64,000 bases of DNA from Owenia fusiformis (taxonomy: Eukaryota > Annelida > Polychaeta > Sabellida > Oweniidae). The position numbers were made by a program, and so were the translations under genes. Numbering within the stretch: position 1 is the stretch's first letter; every line of letters begins with the position of its first letter. The stretch spans positions 31,313,375 through 31,377,374 of the forward strand of contig CAIIXF020000005.1 of the NCBI GenBank assembly GCA_903813345.2, written 5' to 3'. Shown here one piece after another: positions 51,749 through 63,150 of the stretch. The notes beneath the pieces are model-generated. The model saw only the letters and a list, made by a program, of their open reading frames with translations. It ran no database searches and was not told where the DNA came from.

Positions 51749-52394
51749 GGATGACTTAGCTTATTTTGGATGACTTGGCTTATTCTGGATGACTGGGCTA
51801 AAAAAAGTCTAGATCTGGAGTCTGAAATTGAACTCGTTCAATTTCCAAAATCTAGTTATTCATTATTATTCTTTATTATTCTTTCTTATTATTCTTTCCC
51901 AGTTTTCTCAATAACCATAAGGCTTCCAATAAAGATCATTATTCAGTCAATTTATGGCCAGTATCTTGTTCCTCGGAAATTGGGTCAAATTTTTATCTAG
52001 GTCAAAGGTCAAGAACTAGGTCAAATCTTACATTTTCAACATTCTGTCATTTATCTTCGTCGTTGTTTATCGTAACTCCGAAATCTTTTTTTCATCATGT
52101 AGCTTAGAAAAAGCCAAAGCAAAGATATGACATTAGATTTTTGATTACGCTTACCGATTTTGAAATATGGCGTCCAGAAAGTAGGTCAAAATAAAAAGTT
52201 CTCCAAATTTAACATCTGAGTTATGAATTAAGGGTAGAAATTACTCAGGAATCCGAATCTGCAAACTAAATTTCGATCAGACTTCCGGTTCGAAAGTTAT
52301 GGCGTTTTGAAATCGATCTGAAATCGATCTGAAAATCGATCTGATGATATCCTTATAGAAAGTCAAGAGTAGCGAAGAAAATATAGAAAAAATC

Positions 52395-52950
52395 ATCCAT
52401 CCTTCCTTCCTATCCTGTCTGATCATATCCTTCCTATCTATCCTTCCTTCCTATCCTTTCCTTCCTATTCTATCCTTCCTTCCTATTCTATATCCTATCC
52501 TATATCCTATCGTATATCCTATCCAATCCTATCCTTCTTTCCTATCCTTCCTATCCTTCCTTCCTATCCTATACTATCCTAGCGTTTCTTCCTATTCTAT
52601 CCTATCCTTCCTTCCTATTCTGGAAGGAAGGATAGGATAGGATAGGAAGGAAGGATAGGATAAGAAGGATAGGAAAGAGGGATAGGACTGGACGACTTGG
52701 CTTATTCTGGACGACTCGGCTATATCCATCCCACCTATCCTATTCAATCCTATCCTTCTTTCCTATCCTTCCTATCCTATCCTTCCTTCCTTCCTATCCC
52801 ATCCTTCCTATTCTGTCCTATCTTATTCTTTCTTCGGATTCTATCATATCCTATTCTATCCTTCCTATCCTATACTATCCTATCCTTTCTTCCTATTCTG
52901 TCCTATCCTATGAATTCATCCATTCATCCATCAATCCATCCATCCATCGG
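52395..52950. repeat. (TATCC/TTCC)n microsatellite, block 4, with inverted copy
   Basis: Long irregular C-rich microsatellite with the inverted GGAAGGATAGGATAGG segment at 52622-52682. It ends in (ATCC)n before the 19-bp minisatellite. Confidence 0.95.
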
Positions 52951-54284
52951 CTTATTCTGGATGACTCGGCTTATTCTGGATGACTCTGCCTATTCTGGAT
53001 GACTTGGCTATTTTGGATGACTTTCCTATCAATCCATCCATTCATCCATCAGTCCAGCCATCCACCTGCTTATTCTGGATGACTCAGCTTATGCTGGATG
53101 ACTCAGCTTATTCTGGATGACTCGGCTTATTCTGGATGACTCGGCTAAAAAAGGTCTTAATCTGGAGTCTGAAATTGAACTTGTTCAATTTCCAAAGTCT
53201 AGTTATTATTATTCTTCTACCTACGTTTTCTCCTTAACTAGAAGACATTGAGTCAAGTCCTGTATATGGTCAATATAGGTTCAGAATCTAGTTCCTCGGA
53301 AATTGGGTCAAATTTTTATCTAGGTCAAAGGTCAAGAACTAGGTCAAATCCAGTACTTTGTCACTTTTTTCGATTTTCTCAGTCATCCTTCAATATTTTC
53401 GATCCGGGTTTTTTTCATTGTGTTATTTAATTTTTTGATATCTCAAACCGATTTCGAGATATCAGTGTCAGAAAACGAGGTCCAAAAAAAAGTTCTCCGA
53501 ATCAAATGTCCAGGATATTAGTGTTATAGGAAATTTTCTCAGGATTCCGAATCTGAAAACCAAATTCGAATCAGACTTCCGGTTCGGAAGTTATGGCGTT
53601 TTGAAAACTCAAAAATCGCTAAATTTGGTGCCCATGTTAAGTCAATGGGAAAAAAGAATTTTTTGAAGTGAAAAATACGGAATATAGACTGAGTTCAGCT
53701 TCATATAATCAAAGCCTTTAAAGGAAGGGGACCTCAAAAGCCATCTAGCTTGGAAATTTGGACACCAAAATGCCTAGGTCAAAATCTAGGTCAAATTCAT
53801 AGGTTTTCCTTATTTTTTCGATTCTGACACTACACTTTAATTATATTCTTCTTAATTGTGTATACATGTAGCCAAGAATATGCTAATAGTGCTAGCCTTT
53901 TGCCGTCAGAAAGTATTTTGACCCACTTTTGAGATATGGTGTCCGAAAAGTAGGTCAAAATAAAAAGTTCTCAAAATTTAATATATGAGTTAAGAATTAA
54001 GGGGAGAATTTTGTCAGGAATCTGAATCTGCAAACCAAATTTTGATCCGACTACCGGTTCGGAAGTTATGGCGTGTCCAAAAAGTAGGTCAAAATAAAAA
54101 ATCTCCAAATTTAACGTATGAGTTATGAATTAGGGGTAGAATTTTGTCAGGAATCCGAATCTGCAAACCAAATTTCGATCCGACTTCCGGTTCGAAAGTT
54201 ACGGCGTTTTGAAATTTCGAGAAAAATCGATCTGATGGTATCCTGATAGAAAGTCAAGAGTAGAGAAGAAAATATTGAAAAATT

Positions 54285-54435
54285 CATCCATCCTTCCTAT
54301 CTCATCCTATCCTATCCTTCCTATCTATCCTTCCTTCGTATCTTTTCCTTCCTATCTTTCCTATCCTATCCTTTCTTCCTATTCTATCCTATCCTTCTTT
54401 CTTATTCTATCCTATCGTTCTTTCCTATTCTATCC
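54285..54435. repeat. (TATCC/TTCC)n microsatellite, block 5
   Basis: Last block of the mosaic, with TTCCTATCTTTCC and TATTCTATCC runs, directly before two GGATGACTCGGCTTATTCT units. Confidence 0.9.
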
Positions 54436-54603
54436 TCAGCTTATTCTGGATGACTCGGCTTATTCTGGATGACTCGGCTAAAAAAAGTCTAGATCTGGAG
54501 TCTGAAATTGAACTTCGTTCAATTTCCAAAATCTAGTTATATTGTGTGATGTTCAAGTTGGATTATTATCTTGTTATTACTTGTGTAATTTATATGTTTT
54601 CAG

Positions 54604-54638
54604 AAGTTATCTAAGAAGTTTAAAAACTCCTGTTTACA
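54604..54638 (+). promoter_or_regulatory. KIN: KIN 5' UTR behind a splice acceptor
   Basis: TATATGTTTTCAG|AAGTTATC at 54591-54611 is a good acceptor just 36 bp before the ATG. This implies a non-coding first exon further left, beyond the repeat mosaic. The first exon could lie in the 45.6-47.3 kb stretch shared with THNSL1, but it was not identified. Confidence 0.5.
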
Positions 54639-57600
54639 ATGGGTAAGGCTGGTGGTGGGTTTCTCACCCCCAAGGCCATTGCCAATCGTATCAAGTCCAA
54701 AGGCTTACAGAAGTTACGCTGGTACTGCCAGATGTGTCAGAAACAATGCAGAGATGAGGTATTGCATATTTCACATTTCAGTTCATGTATCATTTATGCC
54801 CTGAAAAAGCTATCCAGCTAAAAAAAAAATTATTTTTATTTATTTATTATCATATTCATTTAGTATTACATTAAAAGTGTTGGCACTTGATAAAGTTTCT
54901 TATACAAAACACAGATGTATATTGGTATGAATTTATAGAACCATAACTCAGAAAAAAAGTAATGTTGAAGATTAAAATTAAATGATTTTTGTCATCATGT
55001 GATCTTTCTTCCAGAATGGCTTCAAGTGTCACCTGACATCAGAGTCCCACCAGCGTCAGCTGCTACTGTTTGCTGACAATCCCGATGAGTACATAGATAC
55101 TTTCTCGAGGTAAGTACATAGATAGCTTCTTGAGGAACAAGGAGAAACAAATGTTTGCTTTCAAAATTAAGACCTTTTTTGCTCACATTAAAATCGTCCA
55201 CTTTGAAATGGTCAATAAATCCACGACCTTTTTGCTGTCTGTCCATCTAGTGTTGTCGCGATGTGCCATAATCGTACATCGATGCATCGGCAATTTTCAG
55301 GAGTAAACATCGATGCACATTGCGATGTACATCGAGAAAAAGTCCGAGAAAAGTGCACTGAAATACCGAACGCTAATGCACTAAAATACCGAACAGAACA
55401 AATTAATAAGAGTACGCTGGTACATACGGGAACTTCTAGTAACGGTGAAATGAAAGTAAAAAGTAATTTTTTTAGATTAATGGTTCATTTCGACTAGCTA
55501 AAGCAGTTTTAAAGCGAAAGAATATCAGAAAACATTGGAAAATGAAATAAGTCATGAGAAAGGTAAGCGATTTGCGTCAAAATAAGATAAGAAAGGGTGA
55601 TTTTTAGCAAATTCAATTTTTTTTAAAAACATCGATGTTTTGTTTCAGACATCGATGCATCGCCAGAATCAGCTTTGGCGATGTATATCGCGATGTATCG
55701 ATTAATCGCGACAACACTATGTCCATCCATAATAAATGACAGTACACTTCTCTTTTGCATGGGCGTAGGTCGATATTTTGAGTTGGTATGCACACTCAGG
55801 GATGCCTCTCGCGCATCGCCGGTGTCCGGGGGTATGCTCCCCAGCGAAAATTTTTTTCAAGGATGTTATTTGATGGAATCTTAGCGTTTTTATCAACTTT
55901 AAATGTTGACAATGGTAAACATACAGATACGGTAGGAAGCATCAATAAATTTGCAAATAAATTAATGCATTTTAACACATTTTTAATTTTTTTCAAATTC
56001 ATTTGGTAGGCCTGTGCGTATTTTGCATAATAGGCGCTACGCCCATGTTTTGATTAATTAGACCATCACCATGAATTAGAGATTTGTTTGCAGAGACCCT
56101 GTATTAGTTCATATGGTGAGCTATCAAAATGAGTCTTGTATCAAGTCTTTGAACCCCACCCTAAAATCATTAACTTCCAAGTTGTCTTTCCATCCATCTG
56201 TTTGCTCTCTATCCATCCATATCACATTGGGTATTTGTTGAGATTTGTCGCCAATACAATTCTTTTATAACTTATTTTGGACCAATATCAAATTCCAATT
56301 TCTGGTTTAAAAGATCTTACATAATTTTATCAATTGTGTTTTATAAAAGAAGATAGAGCATTAGGCTCCAGAGGGGGAATAATACCAGAGTTCAAAGATG
56401 ACATACACTTATAATGTAAACCTGTATTGAGATGACATACATCCGTCATCAATGGCGGTTTCAAAATTTTCGAACTATGCTTTGAATAATATTATGTTCA
56501 TTTCTGGTGTGTTAACCAATATCATAGCTTCTCATTTCACATCAAGATAAAGAAAGGTGTACAGAATATGCCTATATCAATTAAAACATCCCATCGAAGT
56601 GTAGTATTTGATAACTAGCCGTTGAAAATTCGAACGAACAAAGGTGGTAAGCAAGAAACGTAATTTTGTCTGTCATCTTTTAACCCTGGGGCTTTCCCTC
56701 CTCTTATTAGGCTCTTAGTATTATCAATGCAATATTTATTTTGGATTTTTAAAAGCTACTGGCATGTTAATTTTTATTTACAGAGATTTCAAGGATGGTT
56801 ATTGTGAACTATTGAATCGTAGATTTGGTTCGAAACGTGTCCAGTGCAATGTTGTCTACCAAGAATACATACATGATAAGGATCATATACACATGAATTC
56901 TACACAATGGGAAACCCTCACTGAGTTCGTCAAGTGGCTTGGCAGAGAAGGTACTTTAACATTGCTTTTAGTACAAGGTGTAGATACAAAAATCATACAT
57001 TTAATTTATTTTATTGAAAATTGAAAAAACTAACATGTACACACATATAATAAAACAAGGATTAAAAGCACTATCTATAAAAGATCTGAAATATTTGTTT
57101 AATTTAATATTATTAGATGTTATATTTTTTCATATAAGATGATATATTTTAATGATAGGAATTGCAAAGGTGGATGAGACAGAGAAAGGTTGGTATGTCC
57201 AGTACATAGAGCGCACGCCCGAGGCTATTGAACGACAGAAAAATCAAGACAAGAAAGAGAAGATGACTTTAGATGATGAAGAGAAAACTGCAGCTTTTAT
57301 TGAGAAACAGATCCAGAAAGCTGCTGCAGAAGAGAAACTTAAACCACAAGTAGAGTATACGGAACTGCAGCGAGAGAATGAAGAAGATAAAGGTAAATCT
57401 AGTATAACTTGACTCCATTTATATCTGTTTGTGTGTCTGTTGCTGTGTCTGTTTGTGTCAATAAACCACTTTGAAAGACTTTTAAATTCTATTTTAAATC
57501 TGAGATTGGTATTTTATCTAAAGCCCTGGCGTATAATAATTTTCTTTTTTCTGTTGTTCAGAAATTACATTTATGTAAAACCTGCTAAAATGATAATTAT

Positions 57601-59219
57601 AATTTATTTCTGTTTCAGTGACATTGAAGTTAGGAATCACAAAGAAAAAGGAAGAGCCAGTGAAAAAGTAAGTTTTTTAGTTTCAATAACAAGTTTGTTC
57701 AGTATGGTACTATAAGACACAGAATTGCAATTTTTTTGAGAGAGCTTATCGATGAACATGTATTCTTCTATTGCATATACATGTACATTGCACAGGTATA
57801 CTCTCTTGTTTCCAGTCCACAAAACAATGCACTTGCAACATTTAAAGTTCCTGAAAGTCGCACAAAGGTAGATAAACTTGGCAGCTCAGCTGTGAAGAGG
57901 AAGTCTGCTCTTGAGGAAATAAGAGAGGTAGGTTAACATGTACATGTATGTACGAGAATATGTGAAATATGTGAATGTTAGGGAAAATGTGAAATATGTG
58001 AATATTTTGGATTATGTGAAAAATGTGAATGTTTGAGAACATGTTCTTGCCTATAATTTGATTTTCTCTGATATTGGAGAATCAGGGATATAAGAATTGT
58101 AAAAATATAACTTTGAATATTCTTTTTTAATTTCTTATCAACTTATTCAATTTTTTTATTTTCATTTTGTAATGCCAGATGGAAGAACAGAAAAAAGCCA
58201 AACTGGAGAAGGAAAAAGAAACAGTGTCCCATTGGCTACACAAGGACATAGTTGTGAAAATAATAACTAAAAAACTTGGTGATAAATATTATAAGAAAAA
58301 AGCATTTGTGAAAGAAGTTGTGGACAGATATGGAGCAGTTATAAAAGTAATAGACTCTGGTGCCAAACTGAAGGTTGACCAGGATCACTTGGAAACTGTT
58401 ATACCAGCTATAGGTGAGCGTTATAATATAATTCAATGGGAGTATTAGAATAAGGGAGTGGTGAATGATATAAAGAAATTCTTTGTAAAAGACTTTGAGT
58501 TGTTCACTGAAATGGGAAGGTCATTGTTGAAACTTATTGTTTAAAATGTATGTCCTAATAACTTTGAATGAAAAAAACAGAGAAACAACAGTTTAGATTA
58601 AAAATAATATTCAAGTACATGTCAGTCAGTTTTTGGGAATCGTGGTTTTCAGGCATACATGATTTTAAGTGATCAATTAGGAATCAAATAAAGACAGTAC
58701 CTCTTTAATAAAAACATACATGAATGTTCATTACAGGGAAACCAGTTTTACTGTTGAAGGGTGTCAAGAGAGGCTATGAGGGAGATTTAGTTGAGGTGAA
58801 TCAGAAAACATTCTCATGCAGTGTAAAACTCACTGAGGTAAGTCAATATTTAATCTTTTTTGTTGGGAATCAGTTAGTTATTTCATAACACTTGCATTTT
58901 CGGGGGCAAAGAAACAAATATGACTGAATCACTGAATCCTATTCTATTATGTTACCACCGATACACCATGCCCATTTCCCATTATGGACACCATTACCAT
59001 TCCTTTTATAGACTCTTGCTCAATTGTCCCCTTGTATTGTGTCCATTTACAAATAGTATTTTACAATTAGTTACAACGTTTATTTAAAATTCTTGTATCT
59101 TATCCTCTGAATGGCAATTTTTTAAAATGATGCAACTTTGCATTTTCCAGGGTCATTTGCGTGGTGAGACTCTTCACAATATTCCATATGAGGATGTGTC
59201 CAAGCTCTATGTACCTTGA
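54639..59219 (+). CDS. KIN: DNA/RNA-binding protein KIN17, complete, 393 aa
   Basis: Exons: 54639-54758, 55015-55109, 56784-56950, 57159-57392, 57619-57667, 57816-57927, 58179-58413, 58737-58837 and 59151-59219. They total 1182 nt with matching phases, 393 residues, the same length as human KIN. The start MGKAGGGFLTPKAIANRIKS is the conserved N-terminus. The zinc finger has C30, C33, H46 and H52 (WYCQMC ... KCHLTSESH). A winged-helix region follows (about 53-170: ELLNRRFGSKRV, HIHMNSTQWETLTEFVKWLG, KGWYVQYI), then a charged linker. Two C-terminal SH3-like/KOW units come next (WLHKDIVVKIITKKLGDKYY, KPVLLLKGVKRGYEGDLVEV). KIN17 is a nuclear protein tied to DNA replication, UV response and the spliceosome. 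The intron after the second exon holds the second hAT-like MITE. Confidence 0.97.
55240..55727. mobile_element. hAT-like MITE, copy 2, with perfect 8-bp target duplication
   Basis: The element is 55248-55719 (472 bp), in inverse orientation to copy 1 (24296-24764). The ends are TAGTGTTGTCGCGAT and ATCGCGACAACACTA. The flanking TGTCCATC (55240-55247 and 55720-55727) is a perfect 8-bp duplication. A frame of about 70 codons here (MCHNRTSMHRQFSGVN...) matches that of copy 1 with few changes. It sits in a KIN intron. Confidence 0.95.
57945..58040. repeat. Short tandem repeat in a KIN intron
   Basis: TATGTGAAATATGTGAATGT and close variants repeat three times at about 31-33 bp spacing. Confidence 0.8.
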
Positions 59220-60200
59220 TGAGGTTCCTGATGAACAGATTCCACTGTCTAGTCACAAAATGCTATTGGTATCTATTGTCAAATGGGTGAAATTCGCAAT
59301 TGTGCTGGATGGAAAGTACTGGAGTACCAATCCACAAGACAGGGAAGGGACCTGGATAGAACAGACCTGAAGGGAGGAACAGGGACTTATAGACAAGGGA
59401 GAAAGATGCAGAAATCTCCCCAAACAACAGACAATTGACATATACATGGATGAATGATTCTTGAGTATTGATATATTGACTCTTCTTTTTTTGACTTTTG
59501 TCAAAAATTGGTAAAAATATTCAGAATTTTGAATGTGAACACAGAAGGTCTGACAGTCTGAGGCAGATTACCACAAAAGACTTGATATAAACAGACTTCA
59601 TATGAGAAGTTTGTATGAAAAGACTTTGACGTAACAAAATTGGTTTGTCTTAATGAGTGGACTTGATGTTTTTCAGAGAGGGTTTGATAATTGGACTTCT
59701 ATATAGTTAAATTGATACACTCAGGCTAGCTGAACAAGAGAAGATTTTACGAAAAGTGCCTCATACAGTATACAATGTATACTGGAGAATGAGGCCTTAG
59801 CTGTTTTAAGGAACATTAAAAATATTTTTACAAGATTTATTGACTGGAACAGTTTAATATATTTTTATTCAATAAGACAATTATCATATCTTTATCTTTA
59901 GTAATGTTAGATTCTTCTCAAATATATGTAGCCTTGCATCAAGACAATTATGCATTTCCTTAAGTAAAATACAGTACAGATACTATACAAATAGTGAATA
60001 GAACAAGTCTGGGGAAGTGACCGCGACTTGATGCAGGTCTATCATATTCATAAGAATCTTTTTGGAGAGTCGATGCATGAGGTTGATATTAAAGAAATTC
60101 AGAGAGATTGGAATGGTGTTCATCACTGTCAATAGATGGCGAAAGTGTGTTCAAAATTTTGGAAAATTACCTACAAATAAAAATAATATACATTGACAGT
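59220..60200 (+). promoter_or_regulatory. KIN: KIN 3' UTR with poly(A) signal
   Basis: No exon follows the KIN stop. AATAAA at 60176-60181 is the clear downstream poly(A) signal, giving a 3' UTR of about 1 kb if it is used. Confidence 0.5.
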
Positions 60201-60513
60201 TCTTAAAACAATTTTTATTGAATGTGTAGAGGAATTGTTTTAATTTGATGACTAGAATTATAATGTGTATCTGTTTTGACATGCCATTCATACTAAATCT
60301 CAAATTCTTTTTTTAATGCAGCAATTATGTTGAAATAAACTGATAAAGGAAACATGAACTCATGAGACTTCACTGGCATATCCAGAATGGCATGTGGCCT
60401 GCATACATGCATGGCCTTCCCGTAGGATGAGCCCAGAAGAAAATTTCGGCCTTGCATTAAGACAAAAATTTGGTAGGGCCTCAATTACTTGCCCTTTTCG
60501 GGCCTTATTATTA

Positions 60514-62819
60514 GCTCACATGGTGAGCTATTGCAATCGCTCACTTGTCCGTCTGTCTGTCCGTCCGTCCGTCCGTCCGTCTGTCCGTCCGTCCGTCCGT
60601 CAACAATAGTGGCACGTTTTAAAACCTCTGTCGATAGGATTCCTGTTTTAAGTTATTTCTGTTCAACATCAATACAGAAAACCCCCCTATGACTCCTGGT
60701 TCAAAAGCTCGCCTATTTTCAAAATGGCCGTCACTTTTGTCTCGCGAAATTCACTTTTAGCCCATTTCCTAGCTAACCTCTGTCGATAGGATTCCTGTTT
60801 TAAGTTATTTCTGTTCAACATCAATACAGAAAACCCCCCTATGACTCCTGGTTCAAAAGCTTGCCTATTTTCAAAATGGCCGTCACTTTTGTCTCGCGAA
60901 ATTCACTTTTGGCTCATTTCCTAGCTTTACAAATAATTTCAGGTGTCCTACATTGTAAAAATCCATGTCAATGTAAAGATTAGATATATGAAATAATTTT
61001 GTTACAAAAAATCAGCGAAAAATTGTATCCATTTTTTTATTTTCAGCCATTTTAGTTAACATTGATTTGTCTATCTGACTCGCGAAATCCACTTTCTGTC
61101 AATAACAGTGGCACGTTTTAAAACCTCTGTCGATAGGATTCCTGTTTTAAGTTATTTCTGTTCAACATGAATTCAGAAAACTCCCCTATGACTCCTGGTT
61201 CAAAAGCTCGCCTATTTTCAAAATGGCCGCCATTTTTGTCTCGCGAAATTCACTTTTGACCCATTTCCTAGCTTTACAAATAATTTCAAGTGTCCTACAT
61301 TGTAGAAGTCCATTGCAAAGTAAAGAGTAGATGTATGAAATAATTTTGTTACGAAAAATCAGCGAAAAATTATATCCATTTATTTATTTTCAGCCATTTT
61401 AGTTAACATTGATTTGTCCATCTGTCTCGCAAAATTCACTTTTGGACCATTTACCTTTAATCCTCTGTCGATAGGATTCCCATTTTAAGTTATTTTTGTT
61501 CAACATCAATACAAAAAACTCTCCTATGACTCTTGGTTCAAAAGCTCGGCTATTTTCAAAATGGCCGTCACTTTTGTCTCGCGAAATTCACTTTTGACCC
61601 ATTTCCTAGCTTTACAAATAATTTCAGGTGTCCTACATTGTAAAAATCCATGTCAATGTAAAGGGTAGATATATGAAATAATTTTGTTACAAAAAGTCAG
61701 CGAAAAATTGTATCCATTTTTTTATTTTCAGCCATTTTAGTTAACATTGATTTGTCTATCTGACTCGCGAAATCCACTTTCTGTGGCACATTTTAAAACC
61801 TCTGTTGATAGGATTCCTGTTTTAAGTTTTTTCTGTTCAACATCAATTCAGAAAACTCCCCTATGACTCCTGGTTTAAAAGCTCGCCTATTTTCAAAATG
61901 GCCGCCATTTTTGTCTCGCGAAATTCACTTTTGACCCATTTCCTAGCTTTACAAATAATTTCAAGTGTCCTACATTGTAAAAATCCATGTCAATGTAAAG
62001 AGTAGATGTATGAAATAATTTTGTTACGAAAAATCAGCGAAAAATTATATCCATTTATTTATTTTCAGCAATTTTAGTTAACATTGATTTGTCCATCTGT
62101 CTCGCAAAATCCACTTTTGGACCATTTACCTTAAACCCTCTGTCGATAGGATTCCCATTTTAAGTTAATTTTGTTCAACATCAATACAAAAAACTCTCCT
62201 ATGACTCTTGGTTCAAAAGCTCGCCTATTTTCAAAATGGTTGCCATTCTTGTTTCGCGAAATTCACTTTTTGCCCATTTCCTAGCTTTACAAGTAATTTC
62301 AGCTGTCCTGCATTGTAAAAAGCCATGTCACTGTAAAAGGTAGTTGTATGAAATAATTTTGTTACAAAAACTCAGCAAAATATTATATCCGTTTTTTTTA
62401 TTTTCAGCCATTTTAGTTAACATTGATTTGTCCATCTGTCTCGCGAAATCCTCTTTTGGACCATTTGCTTAAAACCTCTGTCGATAGGATTCCAGTTTCA
62501 AGTTATTTTTGTTCAACATCAATACAAAAAACTCCCCTATGACTCCTGGTTCAAAAGCTTGCCTGATTTCAAAATGGTCGCCATTTTTGTCTCGCGAAAT
62601 TCAATTTTGGCCCATTTCCTAGCTTTACAAATAATTTCAGGTGTCTTGCATTGCAAAAAGCCATGTCACTGTAAAGAGTAGTTGTATGAAATAATTTTGT
62701 TACAAATTATTGGCAAAAAATTATATCCATTTTTTTTCAGCCATTTTAATTGACTGAGAGACAGATGGCTTTAAATAATTTTGTAACAAAAAATCAGCAA
62801 AAAATGTGACCATGTGAGC
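60514..62819. mobile_element. GCTCACATGG-ended element with (CCGT)n and 338-bp tandem core
   Basis: The ends GCTCACATGG (60514-60523) and CCATGTGAGC (62810-62819) are exact inverted repeats. A (CCGT)n tract lies at 60547-60600. The core is a tandem array. CCTCTGTCGATAGGATTCC or a close variant starts at 60625, 60777, 61124, 61462, 61799, 62137 and 62475, so the period is about 338 bp after a short first unit. Each unit has CAAAATGGCCG(C/T)CA, TCTCGCGAAATTCACTTTT, CATTTCCTAGCTTTACAAAT and CAGCCATTTTAGTTAACATT. It is non-coding and lies between the convergent KIN and glycosyltransferase genes. Confidence 0.88.
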
Positions 62820-63150
62820 CCAGTACCCATGGTACTAATTTTTTTTTAATCTTTGACCAAATTATCAAAAAATGGGCCTTAAATAAGCCCAATTTTTCGT
62901 TTCAGGGGGCATTTTTTCTAACTCGAAATGTGTCTTCCCCTTGTTAGCTTCTGAATCTGCCAGTGGACGTGTCAGATATCATTGTTTGAACAGCCATGAA
63001 TTTTATATGTAGATCAATCAGGAAGAGGTCACATTGACAAGGTCACTCTGACCTAATAAGCGTTGAGTATCTGGCTTTGAGATAAATGAATAAATAGCAA
63101 AAGCTAATTGGAGTTTGATATCTGATCATTAGTTTTATTGGTGATGTAGA
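62820..63150. other. 3' flank of the glycosyltransferase gene
   Basis: Nothing coding is recognised. TTTATT at 63134-63139 reads AATAAA on the minus strand, about 12 nt past the stop, and is a likely poly(A) signal. Confidence 0.45.

Larger units (their letters stand above)
47329..54540. repeat. Mosaic of four related 1.4-2.6 kb repeat blocks
   Basis: The blocks begin near TAGACTCCAGATGTAAATCT / TCTGGAGTCTATTG palindromes (47329, 47369, 47423, 47489) and end with ATCTGGAGTCTGAAATTGAA followed by GTTCAATTTCCAAA(G/A)TCTAG near 50100, 51818, 53158 and 54495. Each has CTAGGTCAAAGGTCAAGAAC (47672, 50258, 51997, 53320), gradient-like diverged text (AATCCGAATCTGCAAACCAA, TTCGGAAGTTATGGCGTTTT), then a TATCC/TTCC microsatellite and a GGATGACTCGGCTTATTCT minisatellite. 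There is no coding sequence. The element 48408-49557 is nested in the first block. Confidence 0.85.

Noticed and set aside
48047-54472. Serine/leucine/proline-rich frames in the microsatellites (YPSFLSF-type)
   Set aside because: Direct translation of TATCC/TTCC repeats, with no codon structure or splice context.
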